A stretch of 64,000 nt of DNA, from the NCBI GenBank assembly GCA_002633005.1, contig NMRA01000268.1, positions 256,585 to 320,584 of the forward strand, given 5' to 3'. This DNA is from Phoronis australis. Its lineage: Eukaryota; Phoronida; Phoronidae. Of the stretch, positions 56,601 to 64,000 are shown piece by piece; the first letter of the stretch is position 1, and the number at the start of each line of letters is the position of its first letter. The notes below the pieces were generated by a model. The model did no database searches. It worked only from the letters and a program-made list of their open reading frames with translations, and was not told the DNA's origin. The position numbers and the translations under genes were made by a program.

Positions 56601-59600
56601 TGAAAATTTTAGTTTGTAAAAGAAACCATTTCAAAATTCTATTCTTTTCGTTTTGGAGACCAAATATTATGGTGGTTTTGTCTATTTCAAAATTTACTTG
56701 CATTGCAGTCGTTAACCAGAGACGTACCCCATGCCAGAAAGAATTAACATGTTCACATTCAAAGAATAAGTGTTCTAGAGTTTCGGGAAAGCATGTATAT
56801 GATCTCCTAAACCGTTCGCAGGATCTTTACTTAATTTAGCAAGTGTATTTATATGATGTTGACTACGGAAGACGACGACTTTCGGACAGATCTGACTACT
56901 GCTGTGCCCTCTAGTGTCAATTTTAGTTTTTTATGTTTAACTCAGTATCTTCAAAGGTCCTCAACAGATTTTCATAAAATTTTAAATATAGGCATCTATT
57001 GGCGTGATGATGCTATCTTCCTGTTTTTGGATGGAATCAAGGTATTTTGCACCACCTAGTGGCCATTTTTGCTATTTTCAAATCTTGTTTTTGGCGTCCA
57101 CCCCTGTATCAACCAAATCATTTGAAAATTGGCAAAAATGTTCTCAGTGTGAAGACAACCTTTGATGATGGTGAGTGACTACTGTGGCGCCTCCTAGTGG
57201 TAGTTTTGTTTTGCTCCCATAGTTGTATCTCCTAAACCCACTGCAGGATGTTTACTAAATTTAGTAAGTGTATTTATATGAAGATAACAACAGACGACGA
57301 CGACTTTCTGGTGGATTCAACGGACACTGTGCCCACTAGTGGCAATTTCATTTTATTCTGTTTTCCTTTGTTTCTCTGAAGTTCCTTGACAGATTTTTAT
57401 GAAATATGGCATGTTCCTGTTTTTGGATGGATTGTATTGGCCATTTTTATGATACAAATAACCCTAAAAGCACACCATTTGCAATGCATTCGTGGGCGCA
57501 TTTCAACGCTCCGCGTTGCTCTTGTTTCTTGAACCTTATTGTTTTGGTGTTTTTTTGGAACAAGTTTATTATCACTAAAATAGCTTGCTTAGAAAAAATG
57601 CTGTTGACTGCATAATCCTCTGATGTCATCAGTCAGGTCACCATTTGCGACAAGCCTTTTTGACTCCAAAATGTGGTACAACCTCTTCGTGCTAAGTTGA
57701 CAGTAGAGCTGTTCTGGTCTGCATCACAACAAGCATGATGTCTGCTCTGCCACTTCTTTTAAACGTCTTTCTGCATTACAATGTTCCTTGCCTATGTTGT
57801 CAGGAGTCGATGAACCGATTAATCAGGGAACCCCCTTGCGCCAATTTGGACAGAGAAAGTCCATGCAGACCAACCCGTGGCCTAGACTGCTTGTTCTAGC
57901 TTAGCATTCATTGTTAAAGGCGAAGGCAACCTTTTTCCATGTCATTTTGAGCTAAAATAAGGTTGGTTGGTTATCCTAGACATATTTTCCACTTAATTAC
58001 AGCTTTTCGTAATTTTATTAATTACTCGTCCGCTACTGCGGAAGTGACGTTTTAGGAGGCAAGCATTTCGCGCCAATTTCTTTTCATATAGTCCGACTGT
58101 GAGAGCTGCCAAGTCAGTCATTGTTCTACCTCGGTTGTGTTAAGTTCCGTCGTCGTTTGCTTTCATTTACTTGTCAGACAACATGCCACACTGTTGCTGC
58201 GTACCAGAATGTACATCGGCTCACGCACGCTTTGGGAGTACCTTTGCATCGCTTTCCGATGGATGACACACTTAATTCGCCGTACTTGGCTCGTTCGTGT
58301 GAAGAACGCAGCGTTACCTGTCCACGCAACGTACAAAGCAGTGAAGAATTACCGTGTGTGCGGCAAGCAATTTCTGCCCTCCGGTTACGAAAGGGATTTG
58401 TACTCTGAACTGATGAAGGTCCCTGCGAAACAACGCCTGAAGAAGGATGCCATTCTGTCTGTGTTGATTCCCGGCAGTGCCCCGTCGCCACCCCCGAGAA
58501 GTGCGTTTTTAAAGCGAGAAGCCTCGCGAGCTGTGGCCAGTACAGTGACTGGAGCCAGTGGAGGCACTTCATCTACTGTCACCCATGCCTCCGAATGTAC
58601 CCCAGAGCGTGCAATTCCTGGAACCAGTAGTGATTGCCCTGTGCTGTTTTCTCCAGCCCAGAGCCTCTAAGCAGCCCTGCAACGATACTGAGTAGTGGGA
58701 GTGATTACAGGCCCAGTTCGACACCCAGTGAAGAGGACAGTTTGTCGTTCAGTGAACAGATCGGTGAGCCAAACTTTGATAAGTTTATCGTGGACTTGTC
58801 TATTTAGAAGGTGCCAGGTGTGTGGCGAGGGAGTCACACGACACGATGTAAGCAGTTTGGGTGCTCAGGTCACCATCCAGTGGGAGTGTGTCGCGGGACA
58901 CTCTGGCAAGTGGGACAGTTGTTCCTCTGTCCGTGGTATGCCGGAGGTCCACTTAACCATGTCCAGTAGTGGCTTGGCCTCGTCGAACTCTGAACAGCAC
59001 AAGCATTCCATTGAGGTAGGCATAACAACGCACACAGTGCATTTGCACCAAGATGTGTCACCACGTCTGTCCTCAGTAGCCGCCTCGTTTCTCTCAACAG
59101 CTGCCTGTGCCTGTGCGTACTCTGCCTCGTTATACTCGGGCTCAAACATGTACCCACCCACTGAATGTCCGTGAAAAAATTCCTCGTCACCACTGCTGTG
59201 AACAAGGTCTCCGTCACTCACACTACTGTCACTGTGATACGGGTCACCGACTCCAGCCATTTTCAGCTTACAACACACTAAACAATCCCTAAATCCAACG
59301 TAGTTGAGTTCTCTACTAACCTATCTTGCCGCAGAATACTCGCCGATGAAAAGTGGTGGCGACAATTGTTGAAAAACAGCACAAAACAAAAGTAGATAGA
59401 ATAGATTCGCACGGTAAAGTCAACGCAAAACCAAGTGGCGGGAAACGCTTCCCTCCTAAAAACGTCACTTCCGGAGTAGCGGACGAGTAATTAATAAAGT
59501 TACGAAAAGCTGTAATTAAATGGAAAATATGTCTAGGATAACCAACCCACCTTATTTTGGCTCAAAATGACATGGAAAAAGGTTGCCTTTGCCTTTAAAG

Positions 59601-60884
59601 TGTCGGAAAAAAACAGTCGTCTTCCAACGTCTGCTTTCATATTTCACTTTGAAATTCCTGCACCATCCATAATACCGATTAGGGTTTTTTGTGTACTTTG
59701 CCTGATGTTTTCTCACCAGGTCTAACAAATGATATGCTCCCCGTCCCTACACTAGGTCACTTAGTAACTATCACTACAATCCTTGCCTTCTCCAGAATAA
59801 TTGCCAGTTCCATTAATACCTTGTCATGTTGCCACCTATATCTACCCTGCGACAGAGCTGTCCTGATAACATGTCTCAGTGGACACCTGTTCTCTGTCAG
59901 ACCCCATCTCATCTGCACAAGTTAGACAGTGTTTGTAATAGGTCGTACACGGACCTAAGTAAAACCTGTATTTTGAATGGTTCCATTCTCCATAGTTCAG
60001 ACCTCGTTAACTTCCTGCTGTCTGTCCTTGTCCAAGTGCCCTGGACTCTTCTTCGCACCTTCTAATAGCCCGTTGCACCATTTGTCTTCTTGCCATTTTT
60101 CAGTAGCTTTCAAAAGACTTACATTGTGTATTTTTCTCTGTTATGCAGGATAAGCAAGTCATTGGTATTGGAAGTGGGTCAACAGTTGTGTTTGCTGTGG
60201 ACAGGATTGGTAAAATTTGATGCTTCTGAACAGGATTTATGCATCTAAAAGTAGTTTATTGAACATACATTTTGCCATTTCTTCCAAAGGAATTTCATGA
60301 TGGTATTAAGATTATACCTTACTTTGATTGGGAGTCTAAAAACCAGTTCTTCATATTTTAAAATATACTGTGTTTCACCTGGTCTAAATATTAAAGTTTT
60401 GAAAATGCTAAGATTGGAAAAAAGTATTTTTTATCCACAGATTTTTTAACAAGTAGCCTTTATTCGAAATAATGATGGGCAATTGCTAATTGCCATATAC
60501 AATGGTCAGGCGTATCTTTTAAAGTGGGTATGTCTCATTTTAAATTTTGTGTTATTAAAAAATAACATTTCATACGAAATATTCTTCTGGTATTCTGAGC
60601 TTGACAGAACCAGTTACATAAAACGCGGATCAGTTTGAAAATTTCGTTTGAACTAAATTTTGTTCTGAAAACAAGAAGATGGCATTGTTTTGATTTCATT
60701 GTCTTTAAATCTCAATCATTTTGTATGTCTGTGATTGGTCCAAATGATTTTACATTACTGTTTTACAGTGGCACGAGTGAAAGCTGAACACTTAGAGCTG
60801 GTGTGCATTCCTACATCCTTCCAAGCTCGTCAGCTCATCATAGCGGGTGGACTGAGGCTAGGGGACCTGCAAGCTTATCCTGAG
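50571..60884 (+). CDS. RPIA: Ribose-5-phosphate isomerase A, first three coding exons (continues beyond window)
   Basis: RPIA interconverts ribose-5-phosphate and ribulose-5-phosphate in the non-oxidative pentose phosphate pathway, in the cytosol. Exons: 50571-50648 ([20 protein letters not shown], then VNDHIK), 60149-60209 ([20 protein letters not shown], the substrate-binding GxGSGST loop) and 60769-60884 ([20 protein letters not shown], then [13 protein letters not shown]). All junction phases agree. The first ATG after an in-frame stop at 50481 is 50571, giving a short N-terminus without the long leader of the human protein. The catalytic DGADEVD and GGGGCLTQEK regions are not within the window. 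Intron 1 is about 9.5 kb and is filled with transposons. Confidence 0.93.
50649..53297. other. RPIA intron 1, first part
   Basis: AT-rich; no exon recognised outside the minisatellite at 51505-51780. A 60-codon frame at 53072-53254 with one hydrophobic stretch was seen but has no support as a gene. Confidence 0.6.
51505..51780. repeat. Degenerate minisatellite, about four units
   Basis: Units contain CTCAAGGAAGG or a variant, CAAACxxTTTCACTGA and GTCAGTGGAGTxCCTTAC. Length varies from about 60 to 85 bp between units. Confidence 0.7.
53298..53693. mobile_element. Hairpin element with 13-bp target duplication, copy 2 (RPIA intron)
   Basis: Direct repeats TTAAGCCTGTAAA at 53298-53310 and 53681-53693 bracket a 370-bp element in inverted orientation relative to 30730-30984. 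It starts TAACGTAGAAAA, contains GGCGATCCAGATCCTC, then the arm AACAAAAATGGATCACTGAA near 53419 and its inverted partner near 53650. Here the loop is about 150 bp instead of 10, so the hairpin carries an insert or the other copy lost one. Confidence 0.8.
54428..54540. other. GC-rich block of nested palindromes around CGACCGGTCG, with an N
   Basis: GCCGACCGGTCGG, GACCGGCCGTC and TCGACCGGTCG are overlapping or adjacent perfect or near-perfect palindromes, followed by GCAGCCGACAAACAACGGTCGGCTAGG-type inverted pairs. A single N lies at 54538. The flanks are AT-rich. Confidence 0.7.
55712..57525 (+). mobile_element. Helitron-like element with ~450-bp internal repeats, copy 1 (RPIA intron)
   Basis: Starts CATTTTTATGCGCCCACAT and ends AACGCTCCGCGTTGCTCTTGT; both boundaries are shared with 61186-63163 and sequence outside them differs. 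Near the 5' end is a strong hairpin (CCCACATAT/ACATGTGG within ATGCG...CGCAT). At the 3' end a short hairpin, AACGC-TCC-GCGTT, stands just before the terminus. Internal monomers of about 450 bp contain CTAGTGGCAATTTTAG and ATGAAATTTGG. A LINE fragment is inserted at about 56265-56807. Hairpin ends, lack of TIRs and internal tandem repeats suggest a Helitron/Helentron-type non-autonomous element, though the terminal CTRR is not seen. Confidence 0.6.
56265..56807 (-). mobile_element. 5'-truncated LINE 3' end inserted in the Helitron-like element
   Basis: Read on the minus strand from 56807 it gives [20 protein letters not shown], then WHGVRLWL: the Cys/His-containing C-terminal domain of many LINE ORF2 proteins ([10 protein letters not shown] is diagnostic). 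About 130 residues follow, to a stop near 56395, then a 3' UTR with AATAAA-like and TGTGTTGTGT sequences and a short A-tail (TTTTTTT on the plus strand at about 56262). The interrupted host word GGCTGTATCTCCTAAACC is intact in sister monomers, which proves insertion. Confidence 0.8.
57526..57913. other. RPIA intron 1, nothing recognised
   Basis: Unique-looking intronic sequence between the Helitron-like element and the TTAA transposon. Confidence 0.5.
57918..58075 (+). repeat. Left terminal inverted repeat of TTAA transposon copy 2
   Basis: Pairs with about 59440-59594. Contains AGCTAAAATAAGG, GGTTATCCTAGACATATTTT and GAAGTGACGTTTTAGGAGGC, as in copy 1. Confidence 0.85.
58183..58960 (+). pseudogene. 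THAP-domain transposase N-terminal fragment, transposon copy 2
   Basis: ATG at 58183 reads [12 protein letters not shown] (zinc Cys pair). After frameshifts HRFPMDD and then [29 protein letters not shown] complete a THAP domain. The linker [19 protein letters not shown] is as in copy 1. A 14-bp loss near 58800 (relative to copy 1) breaks the frame before RRCQVCGEG ... [14 protein letters not shown]. The frame ends at the deletion junction. The frameshifts differ from those in copy 1, so both decayed after insertion. Confidence 0.72.
58865..59260 (-). CDS. P2X7-C-terminus-like (ballast-type) domain protein fragment, frame intact
   Basis: Minus-strand ATG at 59260 (another in-frame ATG at 59278) opens [20 protein letters not shown] and stays open to 58865. 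Acidic N-terminus, then [18 protein letters not shown], a charged helix, [12 protein letters not shown] and [16 protein letters not shown]. The Cys pattern and the Y-x-F-E-P motif identify the zinc-binding domain known from the P2X7 receptor tail. The second half of that domain is replaced after LLD by sequence antisense to the THAP gene, so the product would be a truncated, probably misfolded domain. No introns are visible. The homologous part in copy 1 differs by only a few bases. Confidence 0.65.
   Translation of the reverse strand: MAGVGDPYHSDSSVSDGDLVHSSGDEEFFHGHSVGGYMFEPEYNEAEYAQAQAAVERNEAATEDRRGDTSWCKCTVCVVMPTSMECLCCSEFDEAKPLLDMVKWTSGIPRTEEQLSHLPECPATHSHWMVT
59440..59594 (-). repeat. 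Right terminal inverted repeat of TTAA transposon copy 2
   Basis: Inverted partner of 57918-58075; ends GGTTGCCTTTGCCT directly before TTAA. Confidence 0.85.
59599..60148. other. End of RPIA intron 1, nothing recognised
   Basis: Intron sequence ending in the pyrimidine-rich acceptor TTTTCTCTGTTATGCAG. Confidence 0.7.
60149..60209 (+). CDS. RPIA: RPIA second coding exon: GxGSGST loop
   Basis: 61 bp between acceptor TTATGCAG and donor GATTG|GTAAAA. Encodes [20 protein letters not shown] plus one base. IGIGSGST is the phosphate-binding loop. Confidence 0.93.
60769..60884 (+). CDS. RPIA: RPIA third coding exon
   Basis: 116 bp between acceptor TGTTTTACAG and donor CCTGAG|GTATGT. Encodes [20 protein letters not shown], then [30 protein letters not shown] is strongly conserved. 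Ends in phase 0; the following exon would begin the DGADEVD segment and was not found before 64000. Confidence 0.94.
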
Positions 60885-61185
60885 GTATGTCCATGTTTGC
60901 TGTGTAGTCCATTTTGTTTTAGTAATGAAACTGACACGTTTTACACAAAAGATTTTATGGTTTGGAAATAAATGGTAATTAAGACTGTTAGGTTATTCAG
61001 ATCATTATTGAAGCAGTTACAAACTTGACTTGGATGTGATTTCTTGGCTTTGAAAGAACTGATAGCTTGAGACCAGGCTATATAAGTTGGCTTGTCATTT
61101 TATGCGCCAAGCAGGTCTCAAAAAATAACGAACTTTCAATTTTTTTGCTAGTCCTTCTCGTGTCCGTAAAGAACAAGTTGAGATG

Positions 61186-63163
61186 CATTTTTATGCGCCC
61201 ACATATTTATATGTGGACGCATTATGCCGTCATCTCCGTCCGTCCGTCTGTACGGGCGGCGTCCGTCCGGCGTCTGGTGTCCGGCGTCCGCTGCTCTTTC
61301 TCCAAAACCCTTTGACATATGTTCATGAAATTTGGCACATATGTTCCATTTATGAATGGGACGGCATGTGCGAACTTTCGGACGGATCCGACTACCGGTG
61401 TGCCCCCTAGTGGCAATTTTAGTTTTTTACGCTTACCTTTGTATCTTCAAAAGTCCTGAACGGATTTTCATGAAATTTGGTATTAGGCACCTATTAGTGA
61501 GGTGACGCTATCCTGCCGTTTTCAGATGGATTCGACATAGTTTGCGCCACCTAGTGGCCATTTTTAATGTTTTCGAGTCTGTTTTTGTGCGTCCACCCCT
61601 CTATCAACCAAACTGCTCAAAGAATGATTGTGAAAATTGGCATGTTTATGCTTACTATGTAGAGGACGGTTGACCATGATTTTCCGATGATTTCGACCAC
61701 TGTGGCGCCTCCTAGTGGCAGTTTTGTTTTTTTTGCGCCTATGGCTGTAACTCCTAAACCGTTCACAGGATCGTTAGGAAATTGTGTAAGTATATTTATA
61801 TGATGTTAACAACGGAAGATGACGACTTTTGGATGGATCCGACTACCAGTGTGCCCCCTAGTGGCAATTGTAATTTTTTTACGCTTACCTTTGTATCTTC
61901 AAAAGTTTTGAACGGATTTTCATGAAATTTGGTATGTAGGCACCTATTAGTGAGATGACGCTATCCTCCCGTTTTCAGATGGATTCAACATAGTTTGCGC
62001 CACCTAATGGCCATTTTTAGTGTTTTCGAGTCTGTTTTTGTGTGTCCACCCCTCTATCAACCAAACCGCTCGAAGGATGATTGTGAAAATTGGCATGTAT
62101 ATGCTTACTATGTAGAGGACGGTTGACGATGATTTTCAGACGATTTGGACTACTGTGGCGCCTCCTAGAGGCAGTTTTGTTTTTTTTGCGCCTTTGGCTG
62201 TATCTCCTAAACCGTTCGCAGGATCTTTACGAAATTTAATAAGTGTGTACATATTATGTTAAAAACAGACGATGACGACTTTTGGACGGATCCGCCTACC
62301 AGTGTTCCCCCTAGTGGCAATTTTATTTTTTTACGTTTACCTCTGTATCTTCACAAGTCCTTAATGGATTTTCATGAAATTTGGTATATAGGCACCTATT
62401 AGTGCGATGACGCTATCCTCCCGTTTTCGGATGGATTCGACCTAGTTTGCGACACCCAGTGGCCATTTTTACTGTTTTTGAGTCTGTTTTTTGGCGTCCA
62501 CCCCTCTATCAACCAAACCGCTATAAGTATGATTGTGAAAATTGGCATGTATGTTCTTACTATGAAGAGGACGGTTGACGCTGAATTTCCCATGACTTTG
62601 ATTACTGTGGCGCCTCCTAGTGGCAGTTTTTTTTTGCGCCCATGGCTGTATCTCCTAAACCGTTTGCAGGATCTTTACTAAATTTAGCAAGTGTATTTAT
62701 GTGATGTTGACAACGGACGATGACGACTTTAGGATGATTCTGACTACCGGTATGCCTCTAGTGGCAATTTTAGTATTTTACATTGACCTCTGTATTTTCA
62801 TAGGTCTTCAGGTGTATACTTTGTGTTACTTCGTGACTATGAAGGAAAAGTTCCAAGTAGAAATTTGTTTCTGGCATTCTAATGCTGTGCTAATCTCGTA
62901 TGTTGGTAAATTTGTTTTTAATTCTATGTTTCTGTGGTGCTTTAAGCAACTGATGTATAGGATGTGCTTGTATTATGAAGATCACTCACATTTTGCCCCT
63001 AGCCTATTGAGGAGACAATGACCATGCCTTTCCATTTTGCAAAGTAAAACATACTACATATATGCCCTCTACTGGTCACTTTATGGTACCAATAAACAAC
63101 CCTAGAAGGATACCGTATGCGGTGCAATTGTGGGCACATTTCAACGCTCTGCGTTGCTCTTGT
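61186..63163 (+). mobile_element. Helitron-like element with ~450-bp internal repeats, copy 2
   Basis: Same ends as 55712-57525: CATTTTTATGCGCCCACAT, hairpin CCACATATTTATATGTGG near the 5' end, a CGTCCG-rich leader, then four monomers at a period of about 450 bp (GGATCCGACTACC-type word near 61383, 61837, 62287 and 62738), and the tail AACGCTCTGCGTTGCTCTTGT. The loop base change in the 3' hairpin (TCC to TCT) leaves the stem intact. The last monomer is partial, followed by about 300 bp not seen in copy 1. Confidence 0.6.
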
Positions 63164-63620
63164 ATAGTATTAAGTTGTTTGAATCAAAAGTTCATCTCTG
63201 ACAAAATGCAGATTTTTAGTCGCATGAGAACGATGAAAAATGTTTGGTTTGCAGTCTGACACAACAAGATTTTATTGCACATTCAGCAAAAATGACCGTA
63301 CCCTGACATTGAAAGGGGGATATATAAAATATTTTACCTACCGATCATCCCATATTAGAAGAATGAGCAAAGAGCAAGGGCAAATACAAGTATTTCAAGG
63401 GACTCGAAATAAAACAACAGCCAGACTGGAGTAACAGTTTATGAAAGTCTGATAGACCCGTTTTTCAGTATCTGGCAAACACGCGACATATGTCAGCACC
63501 TAATAAAGTCTTCATGAGCCCTTCGAATCAATAGCACCATGTAATTAAAGCTGCATGTTACTGTGTTTAGTTGGCAAAGTACCAAAATAGAATTACACCC
63601 GTCACTCTCATATAATTGGT

Positions 63621-63760
63621 CTCGTGATATTCCTTACTGTGACTGGGTTCTATTACCATTGCAAACAACATCAAAACCATCGGGGATTCAAAATTACACT
63701 TCAGAGTTTATTGGAATTGGCCACTCCTAAAATTACAAATTAGAAAATGGTAAGTATTTG
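63621..63760. mobile_element. Family D element, copy 2 (partial)
   Basis: CTCGTGATATTCCTTACTGTGA, then TTCTATTACCATT, ATCAAAACCAT and TTCAGAGTTTATTGGAATTGGCC follow the order of the element at 41713-41882. The right inverted arm is poorly conserved. Confidence 0.5.
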
Positions 63761-63819
63761 CATTCCCTCTGACTTGAGTTGCTGACTCATTCAGCTACTA
63801 TTCAAATTCTGATAAACAA

Positions 63820-64000
63820 GGTAATGTTTTTAAATCCCAAATCACCAAATCATCACAAAACCCAAAGACTTAGAAACCAAGCCCTGCCATTGAGTATGAA
63901 TGGAAGTCCAATTGAGAACATGAGTTTCTTTAAGTACCTGGGATTAACATATGATGAAAATCTTAAATTCTCTCACCACGTTGATTATATCTCGAAAAAG
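63820..64000 (+). mobile_element. LINE reverse transcriptase fragment, continues beyond window
   Basis: Plus-strand frame reads KVMFLNPKSPNHHKTQRLRN, then ALPLSMNG, and FFKYLGLTYDENLKFSHHVD to the window end. K-x-V-M-x-F-N-P, a short variable strand, then KYLGLTYDENLKF is the region just after the catalytic palm of LINE reverse transcriptases (compare KYKYLGIILN at 600-580 on the other strand). The catalytic motifs should lie upstream but were not recognised, so the copy may be truncated. Confidence 0.75.

Larger units (their letters stand above)
57914..59598 (+). mobile_element. TTAA-flanked TIR DNA transposon, Kolobok-like, copy 2 (RPIA intron)
   Basis: The element is 57918-59594 (1677 bp) with TTAA at 57914-57917 and 59595-59598. 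The ends AGGCGAAGGCAACC and AGGCAAAGGCAACC (reverse complement) match copy 1 exactly and the TIRs again extend about 155 bp. The gene order is that of copy 1 turned round: THAP fragment from the left end on the plus strand, P2X7-tail-like fragment from the right end on the minus strand, meeting at the same internal junction (about 58940-58975). Separate TTAA duplications prove independent insertion. Confidence 0.88.

Noticed and set aside
56345-56839. 164-codon plus-strand frame
   Set aside because: Antisense of the LINE C-terminal domain on the minus strand, which carries the diagnostic [10 protein letters not shown].
58695-59174. A 159-codon plus-strand frame in transposon copy 2
   Set aside because: Mostly antisense of the P2X7-like gene beyond the deletion junction; not a separate protein.

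Overview
This is a gene-poor, AT-rich stretch of animal genomic DNA. The three recognisable host genes are intron-split and none is complete. They are a 26S proteasome ubiquitin receptor (PSMD4 type, + strand, last four coding exons, 16383-18891), a pantothenate kinase of the animal PANK1/2/3 type (- strand, six coding exons, 35781 down to 22589, first exon not found) and ribose-5-phosphate isomerase (RPIA type, + strand, first three coding exons from 50571, running off the right edge). Splice phases were checked for every exon and are consistent. The gene content, the THAP-type and P2X7-C-terminus-like mobile genes, and the abundance of small inverted-repeat elements fit a marine invertebrate, perhaps a hemichordate or amphioxus. 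That assignment is an inference from general character only.

Layout. 1-1970: decayed non-LTR retrotransposon (- strand). 1971-5742: no gene seen. 5743-7461: TTAA-flanked DNA transposon copy 1 with a THAP gene fragment and a P2X7-tail-like gene fragment facing each other. 7462-16382: no gene seen; 33-bp minisatellite, a candidate transposon at 9483-10874, poly-G tracts and a 2-base gap. 16383-19120: PSMD4 3' half with polyadenylation signal. 19121-22588: convergent 3' flank shared with the PANK gene. 22589-35781: PANK gene, introns filled with miniature elements and a 45-bp minisatellite that begins exactly at a 5' splice site. 36313-38110: 54-bp satellite and a duplicated block joined by an N. 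38111-50570: repeats, a hAT-like element nested in an old tandem array, a 1.74-kb element with a perfect 9-bp target duplication, tRNA-derived SINE-like pieces, and one possible galectin-like first exon. 50571-60884: RPIA, whose 9.5-kb first intron holds a hairpin element, a Helitron-like element with ~450-bp internal repeats (itself hit by a LINE) and TTAA transposon copy 2. 61186-63163: second Helitron-like element. From about 63820: another LINE reverse transcriptase running off the right edge.

The host genes are housekeeping functions (protein degradation, coenzyme A synthesis, pentose phosphate pathway) with no shared pathway; they look like ordinary neighbours. The most interesting content is mobile: two related TTAA/TIR elements that carry, convergently, a THAP DNA-binding gene and a gene for the cysteine-rich domain otherwise known from the P2X7 receptor tail, both cut by what appears to be the same internal deletion.
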